A stretch of DNA of 64,000 nucleotides, taken from Paludibacter sp. GTDB lineage: Bacteria > Bacteroidota > Bacteroidia > Bacteroidales > Paludibacteraceae. Position numbers and translations under genes: made by a program. Where the stretch lies: assembly GCA_028710895.1 (NCBI GenBank), contig JAQTTH010000012.1, forward strand, positions 62,001-126,000, in the 5' to 3' direction. Below are positions 51,620 to 60,173 of the stretch, piece by piece (position 1 is the first letter of the stretch; each line of letters opens with the position of its first letter). Below the pieces are notes generated by a model. The model ran no database searches, had not been told where the DNA came from, and saw only the letters and a list, made by a program, of their open reading frames with translations.

Positions 51620-54600
51620 TTATTTAATTTGAATTCGTTCTCCACCCGTATGACTTACAAACTCGGGGGCATACTGACATTGAATTGCTGCAATTCCACT
51701 TGTATATTCTCCCGCAGCGTTTACCCAGAGTCCGTATTCAAATACATAAGTTCCTTTTGGTAAGAATGAGAAGAAAAACTGCATAGAAGCATCTTTAGTT
51801 GTCTGATAATAACAAACATTTTCTTTCCATTCGCAACCTGACAATTGATTTACAGGTTCAAAACAGGAGGCCCGTAAATCTTTTAACGCCACAAATTCCA
51901 GGTTTCTATCAGTTGTAATAACCAACCGGGTAATCACTTTATCTCCCTTGTGCAGTTCCGCTTGTTCAATCGGCATCATTGTTTTTCCGGAAGCGGTCAT
52001 TTTCTCGACAAACAGTTTTTTGGTGATCTTCATCGGACCGCCTTGTCCCTGAATTTTGTCCAAATCCTGATAATATTGCCAGTACATTGCTCCCCAGCCA
52101 ATGCCTTTATCCGTTTTATTCACAGTCACTTTACCCATATCGGAGCGAACTTCTGCTACAGGTATCGTTTCCTTGAAGTATCCTGTTCCGGCTTCGGCAC
52201 TCACTGGTTGCAGGGTTTTATTTCCTGCTTTTATTTTCACCGAACCTTCGTTGGCCAGCCAATCGCTACCCTGATTTAGCAATGCATAAATAGCATCTAC
52301 GGTAGCCATGGGCGAATCCCAACGTTGGGTTTGTTTTTGCTTCAACAACCAGATTTTAAGCTCATCTATATCGGCTGTATTCTTTGTTATTTCAGTAAAG
52401 GCTTCAATAATGGCAGCCTGAACAGCAATCGGACGCTCATTCCAGAAATAACCCGAAGTGTTTTTGGCCCAATACATCCCAAACTCGTCAGTCTTCAATG
52501 CATTTTCTTTCAGTGATTTCAGAATATCGTTTGCCAACTGGGTTTTTCCATTTCTATTCGCAACAACAGCCATCATGGCTTTTCCATAAAGTGTAAAGTT
52601 TGTCCAGTCTTTTTCCGACTGAGCCGTATAGAATTTCACAGCTTCTTGTGCCGAAGCTACAACAGGAATAGCAGAAAATTCGGAACGCAAATGCAGGTAA
52701 AACAACTGCATATTGTCAACACACTCTTCATTCCGATAATTTGAATTGTATTTCTTCAGATTTTCAAAATCATGAGCCATTTCCAAATCCAGGTATCTCA
52801 ACGCAGAAGCAATTGCTGCTTGTTGATTTGCATCCGCCTTTCCGGTTAGTCGATTTAGTCGTCCCAGATTCAACAGAATTTCCTGCGTAATATATCGGCT
52901 TTCACTCATTCCCTTAAACCAGGTAAAACCACCCGAAGGCATTTGTAAAGCCAACAGTTTATCAAGATATTGCTGCCCCTGATTCTTTTGCATATTGATG
53001 TCGAACAACAATGCGATTTGTCGTTTCTGTTCTGTTTCGTCCTTAGCTGCCATTACCCAGGGTGTTTCTTCCAACAGCATATTTTTCAACTCGGCATTTT
53101 TTTCCAGGTTCGACAATAAGGCCTCACGACTTCCACCCGCCTTTTTCCAACGGTCAAAAGTTGCTGCTATTTTGGGATTCGAATTGGCAATAAAAGCCGC
53201 TAAACTATTGGCATAATAAGCCGTAAAATAATCCAACGCGTTGTCATCTTCCGGTGTCGAAATTGTTGGCAAAGCTTGTACGGCATACCAGGCCGGATTT
53301 GACGAAAATTCTACCGACAGGTTTTTAGTATCTACTTTCGAACCGTTTTTCAGTAGGCTTTCGAAGCTGAATGTGCGAGTCTGATTGCCACGAATTGTGA
53401 GCGGTAGACTCTCAGTCACTAATACTTTGTCAGGTAGCACAGGTAAATACTTCTGCTCACCATCACTAAAGTTTCCGGCTTGAGCAATTGCTTTACAGAT
53501 TACCAATTCGTATGGAGAAAATTCGGTTAGCTCCCACTCCACCGCTTTGGTTTCATTAGCAGCCAGTGTTACAGTTTTTGGTGCTGCGTCTTTCAATTTG
53601 ATAGATTTCTCGGTTGCCGGATCCATCATTTCGAACTGAACAGCAGCAGTAAGCGCTTTATCCGTGAGATTGATTACATTGGCACTCAATAACAATTTAT
53701 CCGAACGACGCACGAAACGTGGCATGTTCATCTGCACCATCAAATCCTTTTGCGTTACAACCTGCGCTTCACCCTGACCAAAATACAAATCCGGTGTATG
53801 TGCCAGCATCTTTACATTCCAACGTGTCAAACTTTCGGGAGCTGTAAATGTAAACTTCACATTACCGGTTGAGTCTGTGCGTAACTGGGGATAGAAAAAG
53901 GCTGTTTCGTTGAAATTGGTGCGGAGCTTTATTTTATCGGGATTAACCGACAGTGTTGCATCCGATTCTTCTCTGACTGAAGATGTTTCCACATCATCTT
54001 TCATAACTGGCGCGGTAAATTTCACCGAACTTCTTAAAGCAGGAGGAGGTTCAACTCCGGAGCTGCCCAGCAATGCCATATTGGTAACGTCAAGCCGACT
54101 GGATTTGACGCAGCTACGTTGCATATCACTATTCCTATCCATGACTTTAGTCATAGCCGTAACACCATACATCAAGCGAGGTGTTTCTCCACCCGCAGGT
54201 ATTCCGAACCAATTCAGTTGATCCAATTGAAAATCTTTCACCTCTTTGATCTCAGACCATTCGCTATAACCGAAATCGGATTGCGTAACGTTATAACTTT
54301 CCCATTCAGTTGCAGCAACTACATTCGGAAAATAGACCGGTTGAAAAAACCATTTATTACGAGCAATCTTATCCAAAGACGCATCGTACATTCCAACCAG
54401 TAATTCGGCTATGTGTTTCTTGTCCGTTCCAGGAATTTGCACCGTCCAACTCGTTTTTTCTCCAGGTTTTAGTTTGTCTCTGAAAACTGATAGTTTGGGC
54501 TCAAGCGTTCTCTCAACTGCATTTAGAACGATACTGGCTGACTGGGTATATATTTTACCATTTCTAACTAAGGTAAACATTGCAGTAACACCGTCACCAT

Positions 54601-57600
54601 ATTCTTTCAGGAAAGGAATTTCAAATGTTTTACATTCATTCGTAAGCCTAATCCAACTCTGTTTAATGACTTCAGACCCTTTGGATAGCTCATACAAAAT
54701 GTAGGCATCTTTGTTTGAAGTTCCAAACCGAACACGGGCAACATTGCCAACATTACAACCTATATTTTTATCTGTAAGCCAAGCATGTACTTTAACTGGT
54801 GGGCGCTTATCTTTATTTGAATAAAGTATAAACACTTCTTCAGTTTTCACTTCACGATTTTGAGAATCAGTGGTTTTCAGCACTAATTTGTATTGCCCCG
54901 ATTTCAATTGTTTTAGATTTAAAAATAGTTTCCCTGTTTTTGATTCGAAGCTACCATGAATAACTTCTTTGTCAATTGGAGGTACAGAATCAGAAACTAT
55001 ATCTTCATTGCAGCAACTATTTTCTTTTAGCCTATACAAGAAATAATTAAGTACCTTATTTACGGGCTCATCATTTATTGTCGCCGTGGTTACCTGAATG
55101 GTAAACGTATCTTTTTTAACCAGAGATGAAATATCCGTACTTATAAAAAGTGACTTATCTCCTACTGACAAAGATTGTTCCTCGTGTTGAGTCTCTCCTT
55201 TTGCATCTGTCACATCAACCATCAGGGTGTAATTAAAATATTGTTCTTCAATACTTTTTACTGATTGCTGTGATCTTTTAGGAATAAACGAAACATCAAA
55301 TATACCTTCTGCATTAGTTGTTGTAGTTCCAGTCTGAACTACTTCTTCAGGATAATATCCTTTGCATAAACGATGTGCAGAACGGGTAATGTTATATTTC
55401 ACCTTTGCTCCTGCAATTGAATAGCCAGAAAAGCCTTTCACAGATCCTTTGAAGTGTGTTGAATCTCCCCAAACCACTTCGGTTTTTGGTACTTCAATCA
55501 TTGTTTCAAGTGTTGGTCGTTTATATTCTTCCACAAAAATCTGTTTTGTACAGTAATCTCCGGCTTCAAGCGTATATTCTCCGTTCAGACCGTTTTCCGG
55601 CAAAATAAATTCACCTGAAAAAGATCCAAATTCATTGGTTGTAAACTTTTTAGATGACATCTGTTCATTATTCACATTTGTCAACTTTACTTCAATTGTT
55701 TTGTTCACTACAACTTCCTGCCTTAGCGGAGTAACTATATAAGCTATTCCTTTAAAGTAAACAGATTGACCCGGACGATAAACTACTCTGTCAGTAAGAA
55801 TATCTAATTTTAGCAAATCTTTGTTTGCCTCATCACCACTCCTCCAATTTGAACCATAATTAGTTATATTAATTGAATAGGCATTATCCATACCTTTATT
55901 CAAGAATAATACATAGTTACTTTCAGTCAAACTGTCGAACGAGCAATAACCGGACTTATCTGTAATACTGGTGGTTAAAGAGTCAACATGAGTAACATTT
56001 GTTTCGTAATCCCATTTAGATTTATATATACTAACTTTCACATCGGACAAAGGCTTGCCTGTAGCAAAATCCGTCACAAAAATTTCATGTCCTTTCTTAC
56101 TTTTATCTCTTTGCAGATGCATAAGGTTTGTCACACAAAATGAGTATATCGCTGATTCTTTTGCTCCATTAGCAGAAACAATCATTTCGTATTGTCCATA
56201 ATCGGATACTCTGAATTCATATTTTGTTTCCACCGTATTGAAATAATAATCTTTCTTCGGCACTACAATATCAGTACGCACCAACGTTCTATTTGGGTAA
56301 CTGGCTACATTTCTATTAGCCTGATGATACCTGAAGTAGTTTATAGCACTATCGTTTATTTTAAAAACCGATATTTTCAACGTGTCGACATTTGAAGTTC
56401 TAATGCTGGTAATAACACTAGAACCTGGTTTTGCGACATTGGGTACAGTTGCATCAATCGAACGATGAAGAATGATTGCTTTCAAATTATGAAGTAAATC
56501 GATTCTCTTGTATTTCGGAAACCGCCTTATCCCCTCTTCACAGATATTGTAGGCTATACGTTTAAACTTCGACTGCTGTTTAAGACTATCATTGAGTAAA
56601 AAATCATCAGCCACTTTCCGAAAACGATAATCATAGGTCTTAATCATGTAGAAGTTTGCTTTTAAGGCCAGCACCTCAATTACACTCTCAGAGTTAGTAT
56701 ATTCCTTTTCGAGTTTGTAGAGTCTACTTATATAGATTGAATCCCGGTTTTCGATATGTGAATGATTATGATTGAATTTAAGATAGCTTAATTCAGCATA
56801 CAGAGCCGCCGGATCATTATGTTGATTTTTCCGAAAGTCTATCAGCTCTTTATACGTTTTGTGTATTAATGTTTCAAAAATAGAACTTGTAGTATCAGGT
56901 GCTAATTGAGAATTTCTGAAACTAACATTTTGAGACTCAGGAAAATCAATTGATTCAATAGCAACACTATCTACAGCAATAGTATCTACTGTAACCGCAA
57001 ATTCATCTGTTGCAACAGTGTCAACTGCTATAAGAGAATCATTCATTACTATGGTAGAATCTGATAAGATCTCCTTGATATTGAAAATGTTATTATTGAA
57101 TGATTCGTTTAGCAGTGATGATAAAATATCAATCTTCCGATAACATAGAAAATCATACAACGTGGGCTGCAATTCCTTACTATCTTTACCTTTGATAAAT
57201 AATGTACTAAATTTCAGCGCATCTGTTTTCTGCAAGATCGACCGATTTTCAAGCGAAGCAGCCAAATGCCTGGTTATTTTATCAAAGTAGATATTCTTGG
57301 TCCACTCTTTCATATCCTCGGGTACCAAACCGGTTATTTCAGTTCGGTTATTGATTGTCCATTGATCTTTTTGGTAGTATTGAGCGTACAGCTCTGCTGT
57401 CATGGAATGGAGCAGAGCACGTTCGGCAGGGTCGGTACTTTTTAGGGTAAAAGCTTCGAAGTCTTTTATCAGGGCTGGTGCTTCATCGGGATTTTTTTCC
57501 AGCGCAAAGCGCATTTTATACACCATGGCTTTTATCACCTCAACAGAGTTTTTCTCTTTCCCGGCTTGCGCTAGAATAACTTCAACTTCTTTCAATGCCG

Positions 57601-57736
57601 ATTCAGGCAGTTGCTTTTCAGCCAGTTCGTTTACTTTCTCCCAACGTTTTGCCAACGAGATATCTTCTTTAGCGGCTAACATATAACCGGTAAAAATCAG
57701 CGAAATAAGAATTACAAATAAAATAGTTTTTTTCAT
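51620..57736 (-). CDS. Large alpha-2-macroglobulin family protein without visible thioester
   Basis: 2038 residues with a signal peptide (MKKTILFVILISLIFTGYML). The N-terminal 400 residues are helical; macroglobulin (MG) domains follow (KLDILTDRVVYRPGQSVYFK is the MG2-type start). The A2M core with ALTRWNVKMLAHTPD-like text (TRWNVKMLAHTPDLYFGQGE) is near residue 1300, and an alpha/alpha barrel near 1450-1800. The thioester motif CxEQ is expected just after the YAVQALPTIS segment; the sequence there is TPEDDNALDYF, without Cys or Gln. It probably traps or shields against proteases, or serves envelope defence. No penicillin-binding partner gene (pbpC) is adjacent. Confidence 0.93.
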   Translation of the reverse strand: MKKTILFVILISLIFTGYMLAAKEDISLAKRWEKVNELAEKQLPESALKEVEVILAQAGKEKNSVEVIKAMVYKMRFALEKNPDEAPALIKDFEAFTLKSTDPAERALLHSMTAELYAQYYQKDQWTINNRTEITGLVPEDMKEWTKNIYFDKITRHLAASLENRSILQKTDALKFSTLFIKGKDSKELQPTLYDFLCYRKIDILSSLLNESFNNNIFNIKEILSDSTIVMNDSLIAVDTVATDEFAVTVDTIAVDSVAIESIDFPESQNVSFRNSQLAPDTTSSIFETLIHKTYKELIDFRKNQHNDPAALYAELSYLKFNHNHSHIENRDSIYISRLYKLEKEYTNSESVIEVLALKANFYMIKTYDYRFRKVADDFLLNDSLKQQSKFKRIAYNICEEGIRRFPKYKRIDLLHNLKAIILHRSIDATVPNVAKPGSSVITSIRTSNVDTLKISVFKINDSAINYFRYHQANRNVASYPNRTLVRTDIVVPKKDYYFNTVETKYEFRVSDYGQYEMIVSANGAKESAIYSFCVTNLMHLQRDKSKKGHEIFVTDFATGKPLSDVKVSIYKSKWDYETNVTHVDSLTTSITDKSGYCSFDSLTESNYVLFLNKGMDNAYSINITNYGSNWRSGDEANKDLLKLDILTDRVVYRPGQSVYFKGIAYIVTPLRQEVVVNKTIEVKLTNVNNEQMSSKKFTTNEFGSFSGEFILPENGLNGEYTLEAGDYCTKQIFVEEYKRPTLETMIEVPKTEVVWGDSTHFKGSVKGFSGYSIAGAKVKYNITRSAHRLCKGYYPEEVVQTGTTTTNAEGIFDVSFIPKRSQQSVKSIEEQYFNYTLMVDVTDAKGETQHEEQSLSVGDKSLFISTDISSLVKKDTFTIQVTTATINDEPVNKVLNYFLYRLKENSCCNEDIVSDSVPPIDKEVIHGSFESKTGKLFLNLKQLKSGQYKLVLKTTDSQNREVKTEEVFILYSNKDKRPPVKVHAWLTDKNIGCNVGNVARVRFGTSNKDAYILYELSKGSEVIKQSWIRLTNECKTFEIPFLKEYGDGVTAMFTLVRNGKIYTQSASIVLNAVERTLEPKLSVFRDKLKPGEKTSWTVQIPGTDKKHIAELLVGMYDASLDKIARNKWFFQPVYFPNVVAATEWESYNVTQSDFGYSEWSEIKEVKDFQLDQLNWFGIPAGGETPRLMYGVTAMTKVMDRNSDMQRSCVKSSRLDVTNMALLGSSGVEPPPALRSSVKFTAPVMKDDVETSSVREESDATLSVNPDKIKLRTNFNETAFFYPQLRTDSTGNVKFTFTAPESLTRWNVKMLAHTPDLYFGQGEAQVVTQKDLMVQMNMPRFVRRSDKLLLSANVINLTDKALTAAVQFEMMDPATEKSIKLKDAAPKTVTLAANETKAVEWELTEFSPYELVICKAIAQAGNFSDGEQKYLPVLPDKVLVTESLPLTIRGNQTRTFSFESLLKNGSKVDTKNLSVEFSSNPAWYAVQALPTISTPEDDNALDYFTAYYANSLAAFIANSNPKIAATFDRWKKAGGSREALLSNLEKNAELKNMLLEETPWVMAAKDETEQKRQIALLFDINMQKNQGQQYLDKLLALQMPSGGFTWFKGMSESRYITQEILLNLGRLNRLTGKADANQQAAIASALRYLDLEMAHDFENLKKYNSNYRNEECVDNMQLFYLHLRSEFSAIPVVASAQEAVKFYTAQSEKDWTNFTLYGKAMMAVVANRNGKTQLANDILKSLKENALKTDEFGMYWAKNTSGYFWNERPIAVQAAIIEAFTEITKNTADIDELKIWLLKQKQTQRWDSPMATVDAIYALLNQGSDWLANEGSVKIKAGNKTLQPVSAEAGTGYFKETIPVAEVRSDMGKVTVNKTDKGIGWGAMYWQYYQDLDKIQGQGGPMKITKKLFVEKMTASGKTMMPIEQAELHKGDKVITRLVITTDRNLEFVALKDLRASCFEPVNQLSGCEWKENVCYYQTTKDASMQFFFSFLPKGTYVFEYGLWVNAAGEYTSGIAAIQCQYAPEFVSHTGGERIQIK

Positions 57737-57776
57737 ATCCCTATGGATTTGTATTTTTTTAGAATCAATGGAAAAA

Positions 57777-57784
57777 CAAATATA
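57777..57784 (-). promoter_or_regulatory. Promoter -7 box of the macroglobulin gene
   Basis: TATATTTG on the minus strand, 40 bp before the start at 57736. Confidence 0.45.
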
Positions 57785-57892
57785 GTACCAAAAAGCGGAT
57801 TAATAATTGAACCTGACCAATTATGATAAGCATTTATTCAGTTAAACGTAGAATGTATCATTTTATGATATAAAAGATTAATTAAATAGACC

Positions 57893-58241
57893 TACTCCAA
57901 CTTCCAAACTCCTTACTGCGAGTTCCAAACTTGCTACTGCAACTTTCAAATTAGTTACTGCGACTTCCAAACTCATTACTGCGAGTATCAAACTTGTTAC
58001 TGCAACTTTCAGAATCATTACTGCGAGTATCAAACTTGCTACTGCAAGTTCCAAACTCATTACTGCGAGTATCAAACTTGCTACTGCAAGTTCCAAACTC
58101 ATTACTGCGAGTATCAAACTTGTTACTGCGACTTCCAAACTCATTACTGCGAGTATCAAACTTGTTACTGCAACTTTCAAATTAGTTACTGCGAGTATGA
58201 AACTTGCTACTGCAAGTTCCAAACTTGTTACTGCGACTTCC
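57893..58241. repeat. 21-bp minisatellite, about 16.6 copies
   Basis: Every unit begins TACTGC (TACTCC in the first) and is exactly 21 bp, for example TACTGCGAGTATCAAACTTG plus one base. Two unit types alternate through the middle, giving a 42-bp higher-order period. Because 21 is a multiple of three, open frames run through on both strands and translate to heptads (SLELAVA on the minus strand). It lies between the macroglobulin and DUF4403 genes. Confidence 0.97.
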
Positions 58242-58295
58242 CCAAAACAAACCCGCCCAATCTGAAATCGAGAAATATCGCTTTTTTCCAAGAAT

Positions 58296-58330
58296 AAAAA
58301 ACCTCATAAGCAACAGCCTATGAGGTTTTT
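58296..58330 (-). terminator. Terminator after the DUF4403 gene
   Basis: 12-bp perfect stem AAAAACCTCATA / TATGAGGTTTTT with an 11-nt loop. Confidence 0.85.
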
Positions 58331-58350
58331 ATAGTTTTTAAATCCGATTC

Positions 58351-59742
58351 TTATAATTTCAAATCCTGTACTTTCAGTCCGATATTTCCTTTTACATTAG
58401 CTTGTACCCTAACTGCTCCCGGTACCAAACTCAGGCTGGTAACGCTTACACTATTCAGTTTTCCCTGAAGCGACACACCATCCATGATAGTATAATTACC
58501 AAGCATTTGATTTACATCTAACTTCATTTTGTCCAGGTTATCTTTAATGGAATAAGTCAGATAAGGAGTAAGTTGTTTCAAAATCATGCCATGCAACAAC
58601 CAACCGGCACTTTTTACCAATGCATTCGATGTTTTCACTTCAAATTCAGGTTCTGTAATTTCGACAGCCGTTTTTTCTGCGTTATACGTCATGTTACCGG
58701 TAAAATAAATACGCCCTTTGAGCGATCCAATCACATCGGCAATAAAAACTGCTTTACCCTCGCTTCCAAAAAGCGATAAATCGGTAATAGTGATTGCTTT
58801 GTTTCCCTGTGTAAAGGTTTTTCCCTGCAATTGTTTTTTGGCAATTTCGGCAATTTTGTCAAAAGTAACATCGGCACCAATATTCAGATTAAACTGTTGA
58901 GCCGGACGAGTCACGTATTTAAATGCAGGAAGAGCTACAGCGGTATTTGCTGCAGGTTGAGAACCCATAAACGATTCAATCTGCGCATAAAGTGCAACTG
59001 CCAGATTCAATTTATTGTTGGTGGTTGTAAATGGCGAAACATACACATCTTTGGGTGTAATGCGTAACCACACATTATTTTCGGTACTTACCTGACGTGG
59101 TTTTTGCGATTCGTTCCAGGCCTGATTTACATATTTCTTCAGGTCAACTGTTTCAGCCAGCGTTTTATCAATTTGAGCAGTAATCAGTTTATCGCATTGC
59201 GATAAAGCGAGACTTGCAACCGGTGTAACAGGCACATTCACTCCTACTACGCTCAATTTTGGCGTTTCCAACCATTCGTAACCCGATCCGGTAGTTTTTG
59301 CTATCAACTTCCAGTTTTTATCAATGCTGATTGTTGTTTTATACGTAAGCGCAATGCTTCCGTTGGCTTCGTAATTATCGCCAACCGAATAGCCAAACTT
59401 TTCAACTTTCCATGCAAAACGAGTCCAGAGCTTCAATGGAACACGGTATTCTATTACATTATTGTTGATAGTAAATGTAAATGGTTGAGCTTTCCATACT
59501 TTTACTGAAAGATCTTTGTCCGATAAATTCGAACCTTCGAAAATCAACCCATTCATTTTCTTATTGATAGATGCTTCCAGTTTTTTCACATCAAGTTCCA
59601 CTTGCAACGGAATTTCGGATACTGCCGGAGCGATATTGGAAGGCAAATAGGATTCTTTTGGTTTTTCTATCTGTAAGGTTTTACACGATGAAAAAAATAA
59701 CGCGACACACGTTAGCGACAAAATAAAATTTAGTTTTTTCAC
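58351..59742 (-). CDS. DUF4403 lipoprotein
   Basis: 463 residues from a GTG at 59742. An in-frame ATG at 59784 lies within the -7 box (59782-59789), so it cannot be the start, while the GTG gives a clean lipoprotein signal peptide (KKLNFILSLTCVALFFSSC with Cys at 20). The mature protein matches DUF4403 by eye: an N-terminal FEGSNLSDKDLSVKVWKAQP segment, YVSPFTTTNNKLNLAVALYA in the middle, and a C-terminal region with repeated lipid-binding-like beta segments. The function is unknown; outer-membrane association is expected. Confidence 0.85.
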   Translation of the reverse strand: MKKLNFILSLTCVALFFSSCKTLQIEKPKESYLPSNIAPAVSEIPLQVELDVKKLEASINKKMNGLIFEGSNLSDKDLSVKVWKAQPFTFTINNNVIEYRVPLKLWTRFAWKVEKFGYSVGDNYEANGSIALTYKTTISIDKNWKLIAKTTGSGYEWLETPKLSVVGVNVPVTPVASLALSQCDKLITAQIDKTLAETVDLKKYVNQAWNESQKPRQVSTENNVWLRITPKDVYVSPFTTTNNKLNLAVALYAQIESFMGSQPAANTAVALPAFKYVTRPAQQFNLNIGADVTFDKIAEIAKKQLQGKTFTQGNKAITITDLSLFGSEGKAVFIADVIGSLKGRIYFTGNMTYNAEKTAVEITEPEFEVKTSNALVKSAGWLLHGMILKQLTPYLTYSIKDNLDKMKLDVNQMLGNYTIMDGVSLQGKLNSVSVTSLSLVPGAVRVQANVKGNIGLKVQDLKL

Positions 59743-59781
59743 TTCAAAAAAATTTAAATTATTGTTTGAAAAATTCTGCTG

Positions 59782-59789
59782 CAAAATTA
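59782..59789 (-). promoter_or_regulatory. Promoter -7 box of the DUF4403 gene
   Basis: TAATTTTG on the minus strand, 39 bp before the GTG start. It decides the start against the ATG at 59784. Confidence 0.5.
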
Positions 59790-60173
59790 ACCCTTTTTAC
59801 CGAAATAATTGCCTAATGAAGTATAAAGAAAAATACTTTTTACAATACTTAGCTCCTTTTCCTAATAAAATAAGATTTGTTTATATATTTGCAGTATTCA
59901 TTGTGAATAAGAAACAAAACATTGGTTTCGCGTATTTAAATTGTTGGCTATACATAGGAATAACAAAGTTTGTGTTTCATGAATAATAACTGATTACAAA
60001 TCAGTATGAAATACACAAAGTAAAATAGTGAACAATTATAAAATTTAAGTGTTACAACACAGAATTGAAGTATGTAGGCTATGTAAATTCAGAAGTTCTT
60101 CGATTATTATCAATGCCATAAACTCAGCCGTTTATTATACAAAACATAAATTTCCGAATTAAAAAATCTATTT
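59785..60173. other. 389-bp AT-rich divergent intergenic region
   Basis: Between DUF4403 and the CotH gene. Holds the DUF4403 -7 box at its left edge and a TATATTTG box on the plus strand at 59884-59891, which would give the CotH mRNA a leader of about 280 nt. No small gene or structured RNA was recognised. Confidence 0.5.

Noticed and set aside
57893-58241. Possible CRISPR array
   Set aside because: The period is a constant 21 bp with no spacers between repeats, and no cas genes are nearby.
57878-58291. 137-codon minus-strand frame and 63-codon plus-strand frame across the minisatellite
   Set aside because: Both exist because the repeat unit is 21 bp. The long one starts only at a TTG, and the content is pure heptad repeat. 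Kept as a repeat, not as genes.
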